64,000 nt of DNA from Cryptomeria japonica (Eukaryota > Streptophyta > Pinopsida > Cupressales > Cupressaceae): positions 545,606,202 to 545,670,201 of the forward strand of contig NC_081412.1 of NCBI RefSeq assembly GCF_030272615.1. The letters run 5' to 3'. The position numbers and the translations under genes are program-made. Positions 45,080 to 57,316 of the stretch are shown one piece after another (position 1 is the stretch's first letter; each line of letters begins with the position of its first letter). The notes below the pieces were generated by a model, which worked only from the letters and a program-made list of their open reading frames with translations, did not search any database and was not told the DNA's origin.

Positions 45080-45660
45080 GAACACTAAGTCCTTGAGTCC
45101 CCAAAATGTTTTGGGGATGGGAATGGGGGTACCAAGGCAGAGGATAGTCCCCATAGAACACAACAATAACATGCTTATCACCACAATCTAGAGGTAGACC
45201 ATGTGATAGATTTGAAAACATCACACCATGCTTGTCAACATGATATTGATGATGTCTCCCATCAATAGACTTATCTGAAATGAAACGTTGCATTGCCCAC
45301 TTAGCCTTTGCATGCCCGAAAACTCTCTCCATCCTCATACTTGAAATGACTCTAGGAGCATCTGAAGATAAGCCCGATAATACTACCTTTCAACCATTTA
45401 TTGAAACTGAATTGCATAGTCTTAAAATTAATGATATATGAACTTATAGAATTCCACTATTGAACTGTTGACATAACATTGGTCTCACCAATGTCGACCA
45501 CATGAAAGTCATTAGTAAAAGTGTAAGTATCCAAAGTCATACTTGTGACCATTTCACAGATCACCCCATCAAGATGGGGAGCCCCCTTTTTTTTAAGTCC
45601 TAGCCTCTTAAATCTAGTCTCTCTCCCTCTCGCAAGTGAAATTTGTAAGTTCATAAGATC
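45080..45660 (-). pseudogene. Ty3/gypsy protease-to-RT linker fragment
   Basis: On the minus strand the frame 45654-45457 ends with DFHVVDIGETNVMSTVQ, the region after the protease where a DFYVVDL-type phrase is usual. After a stop, another frame runs through INFKTMQFSFN to MRMERVFGHAKAKWAMQRFI and HQYHVDKHGVMFSNLSHGLP at 45338-45100, the start of the RT module. The RT catalytic part is cut off by the Tat-like LTR that begins at 45079. Stops and frame changes make it a relic. Confidence 0.65.
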
Positions 45661-45859
45661 TAAATGTCATGTGAGTCAATCATGAGCTCAACCGAAGTTG
45701 TTTTAGGAAGCCTAATCTTGTAAGTTTAAATAGAGAAAATAAAGCAAGGTGATGCACAAATAGACAATATTTGATTTCAATTCACTTCATTCTCCAAGCC
45801 CCCAAAACCTTAACTTCATGTTAAAGCCTTAAGAGAGCACACATCAGGTTTGGTTATAG

Positions 45860-47520
45860 GGCAGCAAACTTCAAGAATTAGGCTATATGAGCAAACTTCA
45901 TGTTGGGAGTGAAGAGAGTGAATTTCCCTTGAGTGCTTTGTTTGAGTATGAATGTTTGAATGAGAAAGTCTAAAGATTGAATCAAAATCCAATAAAATTA
46001 TTGAAGATATGCTCATTTTGCAAATCTACTTCATCTCCAAGTCCTCATGAGTTTTACTTCAGGTTTAAGGATATATGAGTGAACTTCACAATTTGAGGGG
46101 ATGAGCAAATGTTACCTTAAACAACATAGAAGCGTATTTCATAAGCTAAGGAAAGGATGGTTTCAAGAGCAAGAACAAAAGATGAAATTCAAGTGTTGCT
46201 TCATGTGGTGAATGATGGGATCTAACTTTATGTGTTTGGTGAAAGAAGCGAACTTCAAGAATAGAAGAACATGAGAGAACTTCACAAATCAACCCATATG
46301 AGTGAACTTCACAAAATAGCCTAGATCAACAAACTTCAAGAATGGAGGTAGATCACCGAACTTCAAGGATTGAGGTGGACGAGCTGAATTCATCATGGAA
46401 GAGCGAGAGAAATTTGAAAGCATTTGTCTTGAGTTGATTTGATTGGAAATGAACTTTAACAGTCGGCCCAAATGATCAATCTTCATAAATTGGACTACCT
46501 CAGTGAACTTCATGTTTTACCCTACATGAGCGAACTTCAAAAGTTGATGTATAGGAGCGAATTTTACATTTTGAGGATGAGTGAACTTCGAGAATCAAAG
46601 GAGAAGAGCGAACTTCAACAATCAATGTATATGAGCAAGATTCAAGATTTGAAGTAGATGAGCGAAATTAGAAGTAGAGGAGTGAAAGAGATGTGGTAGC
46701 ATTTGTCTTGAGCGAACTTCAAGAATGGAGGTAGATCAGTGAACTTCACTATTTGATGCCCATGAACGAACTTCATGAGTTGAAGGAGAAGAGTGAATTT
46801 GGTTGCTTACAATAGGATGCAAATAATAAATCATTTCTTTGAAGCTAGTTCCATGCCTCAACGAATTTAGAATAAAATGATTTCAAATTTGAGATAATGA
46901 GAGGCAAGTTAATTTCATGTTTGAGGCAAGACAAGAGACTTCACAAATAAAGGTAGATGAGCGACTTCCCAAATTAAGGTATATGAGAAACTTCACAAAT
47001 CAAGGTAGATGAGCGACTTCACAAATCAAGGTATATGAGCGACTTCACAAATTAAGGTATATGAGCGACTTCACAAATCGAGGTACATGAGTGACTTCAC
47101 AAATCAAGGTACATTAGCGACTTCACAAATCAAGGTATATGAGAGACTTCACAAATCGAGGTACATGAGCAAACTTCATGACTTGAGGGATATGAGTGAA
47201 CTTCAAGGATTGAGGTGGATGAGAAAAATTCATGATGAAAGAAAGAAGGAAATTTGAAAGTGTATAGCTTGAATTAATTCAATTTGAAACAAACTTCACA
47301 ATTTCAATGATGTGAGTGAACTTCAAAATTTGTTAAGGATGAGCCAACTTCAAGGATCAATACACATGAGCAAATTTCATGATTAATCAATGTCCAAGTA
47401 CCTAAGAATCAATGTCTTAAACAAACTTCACAAATTAGCCTAGATGAGTGAACTTCAAGATTTTATATAGATGAGCGAAATTCAAGAAATAAGGGAGATG
47501 AGCGAATTTCCTTGATGCAC
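45860..47520 (+). repeat. Minisatellite, 26-30-bp units (GAGCGAACTTCA type)
   Basis: The core phrase ATGAGCGA(A)CTTCACAAATCAAGGTA is repeated dozens of times. Units near 46930-47170 are regular at 26 bp (starts at 47011, 47037 and 47063). Elsewhere they are 28-34 bp and more diverged. The tract lies 0.8-2.4 kb ahead of the gag-like gene copy B, as the other array does for copy A. Confidence 0.92.
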
Positions 47521-48299
47521 TAATCCAACATTAATATAATTCAAAATTCAAATAGGTAAGTCGGCCAACTTGAGAGTTTTTTTTATTGTTTTAATTTAAC
47601 CAAGTCGACCTAATGTGGAAAAGACACAACCCTTTCCCTGATCGCCTATAAGAAGGAGAGTAAACATGAATCAAAGCAAATTCATCTCCCTAATTAGCAA
47701 AATTCAAGAGTAGATTGGTGAAATTTAATAGCAAGTAAGGAAATTTATCATTTTTAACAGCAAATTCACCCCAAAGGATTAGCGACTTCATCATTACAAG
47801 GGCGAACTTTAGTAAATTAGAGGGTGAATTTCATCCTTCAATAGCAATAAATTAAGGCAAATTTGAAACATAATGAATTTTTGGACATTAACAGTCAGAT
47901 TGTTGATCATATTTTGAATTCAAATCAAAAGTAAGTACATCATTTAGACTGATATAAAGTCAGGGACATATCTGATTTAGGTCTGAAAGTGATTTTGTTA
48001 AGGCAAATTAGATCTCCCTAATTCATCTAGAAGAGAAAATCTTCCACATTTATTGAGATGCAAGATTCATTTAATAGCTATCTTATAGGCCTCATTAAAT
48101 CAATATTTCACCACTATCCTAACTTACATATCTCTCATAGGTAAAAGATGACATATCCTGAACCGAAAAAAAACCATGACTTGTCATGCACTCATCAAGG
48201 AAGATTTGAAGAGCGACGTATTCAAGAGTAGGATCACTTCACATTGGAGCAAACTAGGAGATACCAATCCTGGGAAGTGCAATGCTATGAGCTAATTGT
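47521..48299 (+). other. Presumed leader of the copy B element
   Basis: Non-coding between minisatellite and gag-like gene. I looked for a TGGCGCC-type PBS and did not find one, so the element boundary is unresolved. Confidence 0.35.
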
Positions 48300-49903
48300 A
48301 TAATGTGTCAAACAAAATGACTCTCCCTCAAGAAGGATAGTAGTGAAGGATGGAATAGTGCTTGCATATCTCTCAAAGACAGGAATCAGTGAAACATTTC
48401 ATCTATTCGAGCCTAAAGACATGGTCTACATAAGCCTGGAAGGAGCTAAGTCTGTCTATGATGATGATCCAAATGCTTGTGCAAAGATCATTGACAAGTT
48501 TTGGCTAAAGAAGAGTAGAGGTAGAAGAACCAGATGGCCCGAAAAACTACATATAGTGGACTTCCATGACAAATTCAGAGACTTTATCACCTTACTCCAC
48601 CGATTGGTGGGTGGGTGCACTAGAGGCTTCATATTTTGAAGACTGGATGTTCTACTTCATTGAAACTGTTACTCATGGAAAAAATGCAATCAATTAGGCG
48701 AGGCTCATCAACAACAACATTGATCTACAATTAAGGAGGTTGATGTGGACCAGAACATTCTATATGAGCTCCTATGTCATATACTCCCTTGCAAGAAATT
48801 ATGAGTATCCAGGACTTATGTATACGAGCGTAGTCAGAAGGAGACCTAGAGAGATAAAGGTGCATGAGTGTTATCCGTAGCTTAATCATCCACCAAAACA
48901 ACACTATAGGAGATTGAATGATGCATTCACTATGCACATCACGAGGATACTTTGAGGAGGATTGCAACAAAGACTCTCTCCAGAGGAACAAGCATTAGTA
49001 GAACAACATGGTGCATGGTTCATCCAGTTCTCGAAATTCACTTATATCAAAGTTCAAGGATGTCTCTTTCCTCCCTACATGTTGTCGCACTACCCGATAG
49101 ATAGAGTGGTGTTACTTGAGGTGGTGAGGCAGTTGGTGGCATATGTCAAGGCACATAGGCATAAGCATGGAGCCTGTGTTTCTTTCCCTATCATGCTTGG
49201 ATATTATATTGAAGTAATCCCTTACATTCATGTAGCTGAGTATGTCGAGAGAGAATTGACACTCCATTCACTCAAGCCATTCGTACCTAGAGATTGCTTT
49301 GATCCATATGGTAATGTAAAAGAAGTTTTGGGAAACAAGTATGGACACCAGTGGCAGTTAGAATATTGGGTGAACATTCAAGATTATGTGGAAGTGAAGA
49401 AGAAGATGTATTCTGGGCTATCTCTTGATTTCATCAGGAAATGCAAGTAGTTTCATGTTGCCGATCAAGTTCAAGATAGTGGTAAATATCTCCAAGTAGC
49501 CTATGTCAAAGAGGACAAGGATATTAAAATCAAGTGGGTTGACATAGAGGTTGTTGATTTGAAGGAATTGATAAAACTAGTTTTAGAGTACACTCGCATA
49601 TGGATAGACTATCACCTGGGCATGTTATGTATAGAATCAAGTGCCAAGGGTGGGCCACCTAAATTAGGAGGAGAAAGATGAGAAGTGGGCAATTTATTGT
49701 TCGTACTATTCAGCTGGGGTTTAGTCAGAAAAATGCCTATTGTATCAGAATGCCTGAGAAATTCCTTCTCTTCTTAATTATCGTGTACCATTCTAGATAC
49801 GTTGGGGTCAAATTGTAGGAGGTCCCTTGCAGCCCTATTATTAATTAGTAGGGGCCCACCCACCTCTTATTCCCAGCAAGTTGATTAATTACTTACTCTA
49901 GCA

Positions 49904-49905
<2 letters not shown>

Positions 49906-49943
<38 letters not shown>
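49906..49943. repeat. (AAT)n microsatellite, about 12-13 units
   Basis: Uninterrupted TAA/AAT repeat inside the copy B region. If read in frame it would give a run of one amino acid (Ile or Asn). Confidence 0.97.
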
Positions 49944-49944
<1 letters not shown>

Positions 49945-50430
49945 CAATCTCCTAAGGGTAATCATGGATATCCTCTACCTGAAATGAATTAGCATCTGGT
50001 AGTTGTTTATAGACTGGACCGTTGAATTCACCACAACACCATAAGTTCAAAGAGAAGAACATAGAAATGATATTCCACATAGAAGAAAAGACAGATGGTG
50101 AAAAAGAAGCAAGCACAAGTGGGAGTGCTCCTTAACCATCTCACTCAAGAGGATCAAAGAGAAAGGAAGATCGTGGAGAAAAGGAGCCCTCAAGGAAGAA
50201 GCATAAATCAAATACAAGTCAGCCTTCCTCCAGACATGAAGAAGAGCCAAAACTAGATGAAAGACACAAAGAGAAAAGGGTAGAAAAAGAGTTATGTCAA
50301 GGAGCTAATGAATCAACAAAATCCACATTTCACAATGATAAAGGCAACGATAAATCATCACAAGGACAAGAAGATCTCACCTATCTCATTAAATAGATCA
50401 AAGGAGGTGAAGAAGAGGATGATAGACTTA

Positions 50431-50435
50431 TAAAG
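50431..50435. repeat. Target-site duplication TAAAG, left copy
   Basis: Repeated at 51546-51550. Removing the insertion rejoins the open frame (DDRLIK to SSITK). Confidence 0.8.
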
Positions 50436-51545
50436 CACTGAGAGGGGGGCGGGGGGTGAATCAGTGACAACAAAAACAATACCACTTCAAACAGAGATTG
50501 GTAACGACACTTAACCAGTTTACTTAAAACTATGCATGCAATCCAAAGTGATATTAAAGAATCCACAACAAGTAAAACATCCACCATAACACAAGTGTTT
50601 ATACATGGAAAACCCAACTGGGAAAAACCATGGTGAGATGGGACTCACAAGTTAACTATATGTAGTAATATGTAACTGATCGGTTAAGGTCTACAAAGTG
50701 CTTTGCTAGGAGAAAATCCTATTAAAGATCTCAAAGCTCTGTTAGGAGCTATACCCTGTTAAAGGTAGTACCCTGTTAGGAGTAACATCGGTAGAGGATT
50801 TCAAACCCAAACCAATGGATCACTTGGTTAAAGGATTTGTACAATGAAGATTTTTAGAGCTTACCCAGTTAGGGGATTTAACTGTTGTAGTGATTAGAAA
50901 ACAATAGGTGGTGTGATCTAAAAATAAAACATCTGGCTTGTGTAGATCCTCTTCTGCTCACTCAAAATTGCATCACCAACATACTCTACAATTCCTTCAG
51001 TAAATCGCATCAACTTATTACTTGTACTTCATATCATAAAAAATAGTTCATCACAATATCATTATATAGACATTAGATTTCATGTCGGCTCAGGAACTTC
51101 ATCACAATTTCCTAGGTGCAGTATATCTGGACAATCTTTCATAACACATCATAGATTGCCACCAAATCTGTCGGTTAGGGATAACTCATCATGACCGGTG
51201 ATAACTCATCACACAATCAGTGAAACCGATTGGAACACCGATACCAGTTAAGAATTAACGTCTTCCAACTCATAGACCGATTGTCCTCCATTTGCCTCTT
51301 TGTTGATCGCCACAGTATCTCCAAACTGGTACAAGTATAATTGACCATGACCAATTGTCATTCCTACATATACCGGTTGTCTACATATATTGGCTAGACA
51401 CCTTCAAACTGATTGAACTTCTCTATACATATGATACCAGTTTGTAATACTAAGACTTAGGAGTAGTACCGATTTGTCTTAACTAAGATTACTATGACAA
51501 TGTGAACATATATGTGTGTATACATGTGCCATCAATGACAACACA
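50436..51545 (-). mobile_element. Solo copia-type LTR, 1110 bp, inside copy B
   Basis: On the minus strand it begins TGTGTTGTCATTGATGGC and ends near a CACCCCCC block and CTCTCAGTG. It carries the copia LTR phrase CCATGGTTTTTCCC-x-GGGTTTTCCATG in reverse (plus strand about 50605-50632). No internal region is attached, and the same pentamer is at both ends. The terminal CAGTG is not a perfect CA end, so the right-hand boundary may be off by a few bases. Confidence 0.75.
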
Positions 51546-51550
51546 TAAAG
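51546..51550. repeat. Target-site duplication TAAAG, right copy
   Basis: Matches 50431-50435. Confidence 0.8.
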
Positions 51551-52835
51551 TCATCCATTACAAAAATCATCATCAAGCCAATAGAGGATAATGATGAGAC
51601 TACCTCACCAACTAGAGATGAGCAAATTCATGAAGAAGCACAAATTCAATAAGGAAGATCTTCTATTCTGGAATGGCTAAAAGGAAGACTAGCTCAAGAA
51701 GTGATATTAGTTCATGAAGAACAAACATACGATATAGAAATTCTTCTAATCCAAACTCAAGAAGTCACTAAGAAGAGGAAAGATACGAAAATATCCAAGG
51801 TGATTAAAGATGATTTAGGATCATAGCTACTCCAAGGGTTGAGAAGTATGAAGGCGAGATCACAACAGATGAGTACGATATGGAGACTATTGATTTGGGT
51901 CCACTCACCTCCGAGCATGCTATAGGTGATGCAACTGATTCATTGAAGGCAGTCAATGATATGTTGAGAGGCGAAATAGAAAATAATAGAAGATTAGAAA
52001 ATGAGATAAACACATGGAGGAATTATGTCCAACAATTTCAACAACCATTGAGACATCACAGCCCAGTAGTTACACTGCCACCCTTGCTTCTTGCGGAGTT
52101 AATAGATCATATGGAGAAGATGAGTAATTCAACACAATTGATGGATACATGTATAGAATAGGCATACACTATAGTTATCAACTTCATGAAGGGCATAAAG
52201 AAGACACTAGACACAGTCATAAAGGTTCTTGGGAGAACTCATGTCCTCATAGAAGCCTTTGAGGCATTTTCTCATGCTAGAGATGTCATCATTCCAGTAT
52301 TTCAAGTAATAAAGAAAACATCTAGAGAAATTTTATTAAGAGAAAAGATAACAAGAGAAGGATCTATACCTAGCTTTCTATGATGGAACAGTCTACTTCG
52401 AACAAAGAAAGTCTTTTTTGAGGAGATTGGAAATGGATGTAGTCAATTTCAAGACGATATGCATCGAATTCATGATAAGATGGTGGAAGTAGCACAGATT
52501 GTTTTAGAGAGAAAGATTGATCGGGAATGATTATAGAAGCTAGAGAGTTGGAGGAAAGGATAAGAGCCATCTTCCATGGGACTGATGGGATGATCACCAA
52601 GGAATAGTTGAATGATATGCTTGAGTTCATGGTTTTAGCAAGAAAAACTCAAGAACTCGAATGAGAATGGGAGAATGCCATTGTCAAAGCTTTCAAAGAA
52701 GTCATGCGCATGGAGGAGCCAAAGAAGTCTCTACCTAAGATCCCAATGACAAAAGTAGATGACATAGTGACCAAATTCATTGAATATGCCAGAAAGGAAC
52801 AAGAGAAAGGGAACCATATTCTAGAAGACAGTTTG

Positions 52836-53599
52836 TTATGATCCCACTTGGCAGTTCATTTTCCTATTGGAGGACAATTCCTCAATTTTTTGTCAAAGCA
52901 TGCTATTTTCTCATTGGTTGATTCCATGATTATGTTTATCTAGATAGGGTTTCATTTGTTCCAAACCCTAATTAGGGTTTAGGTGGCAAAATCTTGGCCC
53001 TCAATCCCCATTCTATCTCATCCCTTCATTGTATTTGGGAGTCCTATATAAACTCCACTCATTTCATTTGAAAAGGTTAATAATTAATAGAGGAATAGTG
53101 AGTTCAATTAGAAATGTAGTAAGCAAGAAAGATTAGACATTAGAGATATAATTCAAGAGAGATAAGATAAATTACTTGAAGAATTGTCTTTGTTAGGCTT
53201 TTGGATCAATAAAATATTGAATTTATGGTGTTTCTATTCAATATTTGAAGCTTATTGCATGGTTCTTTATCTTCTCAAATCAATCTTGGTTATTAGTTTA
53301 AGTATTTAGCTTGAGTGATGGAATGTTGTAATTGATAAATTGTCAAACTTGTAATCCATACCACTAGCCTCTTACTAATTTCAAGTGCACCTTGTGTGGT
53401 CAAATGGAATTATTAAAAGTGATTAAGTTCAATTATTTCTTAATCATTCATATGAATTCAAGTGATGGTGTCTATGCTTAGTAGCGATTTGAAAATCTTA
53501 AAATATCCTCATAATATTGCACTAGTTCTAGTGGAGTTGTTCTTGTACGACGATGCTAATACTAGTAGAGTTTCACTAATGTCGTTCTTCATCCATTCA
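52836..53599 (+). repeat. LTR-like segment with a TATA box
   Basis: Starts near TGTTATGATCCCAC. A CCTATATAAACTCC TATA-type promoter lies at about 53042-53055. A similar GTTATGATCC opens the insertion at 57317. It has no coding potential and no confirmed partner or target duplication. Confidence 0.4.
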
Positions 53600-55143
53600 T
53601 TCCTAGGATAGCTTAGAACCTCTCTGAACCCTCATCTTTTTCCATTTTTTGATAAATATTTGGTAGTATTAGGAAAGAACCCCACCACATATCATCTATG
53701 AAATACTTCATGAAATCTTTCGTAACCAAAAATTCCCCTTGATGATAACAACAATCACAATGACCAATAGAGCTTATCCACGTATCGTGACCCAATATTT
53801 CTAAACCTTGGATTTATCTAAAGTGATCCTTAACCTAATCTTCAACATTTGGGAAGCTTTGTTCAAGAGAGGATAAGATACTTTTGGGTATTTTATTATG
53901 TGTTCTTATGTGCATGAAAAACACATCAACAATACTCAATTGTGGAATGCGATTAACAAAATTCAACATTGGTTCACTCACTGTTTTCACACTGAAACTA
54001 TCATGCTCCTCAAATCGCAAACTCTGCTCATTCACATAGGATGGGTTAATGTAATTGTGGGCAACCCCACTATTAATTAGCAGAACAACTCATTGTCCTT
54101 GCATAATGCCCCTTACTTTGAGGGTATTTTAATGAGAAATGATTATGATGGTTTGAATTGCACCACCCATCTTTGCCAAATCATCTTGACGCTTATTGTG
54201 CCTATCTTGTCATCCATTTGCTTATGTTGCTCATCAAGAACCTATGTCTCCTCCAAGTCATCATCACTAGGTTCCTTAAAGACCTCAATATAGTTGGCAC
54301 TACCCCCACTTCTACACTTATTTATAGGTTTCTAAGGTTCATAATAGCAGAAGAAAAGTCTCTTTCATCTCAACTCATCCTTCAAGTCACTAGATGTAGC
54401 ACCAACTGGCCTAGAAATCTCACTAGTTGGTCTAGTAAATTCTAGTTTCTTGTCCTTCCTCTATGGTAAACTTTTTTTGTGGAAAATTTCTTGGAAATAT
54501 AGCATGTGTTGTAGATAGCTCCATGTTCCTTGCATGTTTAATAGTGTATTTCAAGGATGGTGGATCAAAAGCTTTGACCCAACCCCTGAGAGGTTTTGAC
54601 AAACCTTGTATGAACCAATAAATCAACCTACTTTTAGTCATATCAAAAACCATTATTGACCACCGCTAAAAATATGAAATGTATGCATCAAGTGTCCCAA
54701 CCTATCTCAACTAGAGCATGCCTCTGAATCCTTGTGGTCAAATTGCTCTATCAATGTAGTACAAAATTCATCAGAAGAAACTATCACAAAATGACCTTGT
54801 GTCACTAAACCATGATACAATCACTCATGTTCTGCTCCTTTAAGGTGAAGGGTATCAAATTTGATGGCCTCAGTCTCCTTCATCTAATTTAGGGCAAGGT
54901 AAGAATCCAATATCTGAATCCAAGCTCTAGTTTTACCCTTGGATGATCCATCAAAACTCGACAAGGATAGACATCCCAACCTTTTTTGCAGCCCAAATTC
55001 CTTCCCTTGATTCCATTGTTTTTTCTTTGGCTTTATTTATTTGGTGTCTTCCAAGTAGTCTCTAAAAGAGATAGTTGATTGAAAAATATGCCCCCAAAGC
55101 TTGATACTTAACCAAAATTTCAGCATCATCATTGTCCTCCATG
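53600..55143 (-). pseudogene. Ty3/gypsy gag - protease fragment
   Basis: On the minus strand ATG at 55141-55143 opens MEDNDDAEILVKYQA. Retrotransposon-Gag phrases follow: FDGSSKGKTRAWIQILDSYL, KFDTLHLKGAEHE, and FDMTKSRLIYWFIQGLSKPL at 54432-54653. The protease is at about 54080-53600: LINSGVAHNYINPSY, where the usual catalytic Asp is Asn. A HDTWISSIGHCD phrase follows in the protease C-terminal part. Several stops interrupt all parts. The RT is absent; the fragment is cut at both ends (an LTR-like segment at the left, the Tat LTR start at 55147 at the right). Confidence 0.72.
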
Positions 55144-55428
55144 GGTTTTGTTGTGACGTTTTTACACATCGCCCCATTGCAAATGCGGACCCCCACTTTT
55201 TCTGCTTTCTAGGATAGATGTAGAGTCCTTCGCCATTAACCTTTGCATTGAAGAGGTATAGTTGGTCAGGTGGCCAAAAGCAATCAAGTCAAGAGGGTTC
55301 ATTGCACTCTATTGAGAGGTAGGTCACGTAGGGAAAAATTTGTCTTAAGTACGGGAAAATTTCCTTTGCTCTTTCATGGAATGAGGTTTTAAGTCAAGTG
55401 TCGATTTGAACATGAAAAGAAAGGAGAT

Positions 55429-57316
55429 TTGGTGGACACATACCTTGGATATAAAAGAGGCAATGTCAAGGTGATTACCATTGAGAATCTTGAGACTGTT
55501 ATAGATCTTACCCCTACTACATACAACTATGCCAATGTCTCTATCATGACCCTCACAATGACTAATCTTGACCTACCAAATGACTCCCTGTCGCTTATAT
55601 ATCCTGACCTCATAGAGTGGGAAGAACCTAAACATGATATAGCCATATTCCAAAATGATGAGGCCATTGTTCAATACCTCTTCTCTATTAATCTGAGAAC
55701 TTGCTCCACCAGTGAACCACATGATGAAATTTGCAATTAGGGGAGTGCCAAGTCTCTCAGGCACAAAATGAACAAAATTTAAAATCGATCTAATGGTGAA
55801 AACCATCTAATGGCAGTATTAGATCACAAAAATTAAAAAACAAAGGATGCATCTAATGGTGAAAACCTATTTTAAGCACCTAAGGATGGGAGGCTTGACA
55901 CTCTTCCTGAACATTACCAGGAGCGATCACCAATATTGATTGAACCAACTCAATCAAATAAACATCGGCACTGAAGCAACAACCAAAATCAAACATCTGG
56001 AAAAATCACTCACAGAACAAGAAAGACTGAACTACATCTAGTTCTTCAAGGAGAAGCAAATCAACTTTGCTTGGTCTTATGCAGATATGTCAGGGGTAGA
56101 TCCAAACCTTATCATGCATCACTTGTCTAGTGCTCCTTGAGCTAAACCTGTAAAACAAAAATTAAGAAAGATGAACCTGCATGTGGCCATCTTGGTAAAA
56201 GTAGAGCTAAATAAATTACTTGATGTAGGATTCATCTGACCCATTGATTATGCAGAATGCATTTCTAAAGTTGTGTCAGTGTCTAAACCAGACAAAAGCA
56301 TCAGAATCTGTACAAACTTCAGAGATCTCAACAAATCTTGTCCAAAGGATGACTTTCCTTTGCCAAGCATCAACACCATTGTTGCTCTAACAGTGGGACA
56401 TGCTATGTTATCCCTCATGGATGGATTTTTTGGCTATAACCAAATCAAGATAGCTCCTAAAGATCAAGATAAAATTACATTCACATGTCCATGTGGTACA
56501 TACTTCTTGAATGTCATGCCTTTTGGATTGAAAAATGTTGGAGCAACTTATCAGAGGGCCATGACAACAATCTTCCATGACATGATGCACACTTTTATGA
56601 AAGATTATGTGGATGATTTGCTATCCAAATCATTCACAAGAACAAAACAACTGAACATCTTAGATAAAATCTTTCAAAGACTAGAACAATTCAATGTCAG
56701 ATAGAACCCTAAGAAGTGTGTCTTCGGAGTAACATCCGACAAACTTTTGGGATACACAGTATCAGAAAAAGGCATCGAGATGGATCCAACAAAGGTTCAA
56801 GCTATCATGGAAATGCCACCTCCTAAAAATATCATCCAATTGAGATCTCTATAGGGATGGCTACAATCAATCCGATGATTCATTGCTCAATTAGCAAATA
56901 AATCTCTTCCATTCAACCATCTACTTCATAACAATGTACATTTCAGATGGGAAGACAAATGTGTAGAATCATTCCACCAGCTCAAACAATATCTAATGAA
57001 TCCACCATTTTTGGTACCACCAATAATAGGAAAGCCACTCATCCTTTATATATCAGCAACAAAAGTGTCACTGGGGGAACTATTGGCACAAGAAGATCCA
57101 ACAGGAAATGAAAGGGCTATCTACTACATTAGCAGAACTTTGAATGGATATGAACTCAACTATACATTCATTTAAAAAACTTGTTTGGCTATGGTGTTCT
57201 CCTCTCAAAAATTTTGCCACTACATGCTAGCCCATACAATCAAGCTAGTAGCAAAGATTAACCCACTAAAATATCTACTTAGCAAAGCCGCTATCATAGG
57301 GAGGTTAGCTAAAGGG
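55429..57316 (+). pseudogene. Tat pol: protease-RT linker, reverse transcriptase and gRNase H
   Basis: The linker 55429-55740 holds PNDSLSLIYPDLIEWEEPKHD. A coding bridge (INIGTEATTKIKHLEKSL, FAWSYADMSGVDP) with stops follows to about 56130. The RT is open at 56273-56704: FRDLNKSCPKDDFPLPSIN, MPFGLKNVGATYQRAM and the catalytic YVDD at 56606-56617. After a stop it continues with KGIEMDPTKVQAIMEMPPP. RNase H of the gypsy type follows at about 57020-57310 (LYISATKVSLGELLAQED, YYISRTLNGYELNY), ending IGRLAK at the insertion. The motifs match the Tat lineage strongly. At least five stops disable it. Confidence 0.9.

Larger units (their letters stand above)
48300..52835 (+). pseudogene. Gag-like protein of unknown family, copy B (broken, interrupted by a solo LTR)
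   Basis: The long coding relic is read in several plus frames. N-terminal part 48343-48639: GIVLAYLSKTGISETF, DDDPNACAKIIDKFW. The conserved block follows at about 48640-49040 (FYFIET, CYP, RRLNDAFTMHITRIL, RLSPEEQALVEQH). The frame 48962-49450 continues with FIQFSKFTYIKVQGC and YPIDRVVLLEVVRQL. A Lys/Arg/Glu-rich stretch (SRGSKRKEDRGEKEPSRKK) lies at about 50140-50200, and a helical, possibly coiled-coil part at 51880-52640 (LKAVNDMLRGEIENNRRLEN). A solo LTR at 50436-51545 splits it. Copy A shares the first half. A Gag-side role is inferred from copy A's position behind an LTR and PBS; no zinc knuckle is seen, so other roles are possible. Confidence 0.6.

Noticed and set aside
46472-46657. 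Open frame with repeated MSEL-like phrases
   Set aside because: It is the 26-30-bp minisatellite; most units are not multiples of three, so no protein repeat can be maintained.
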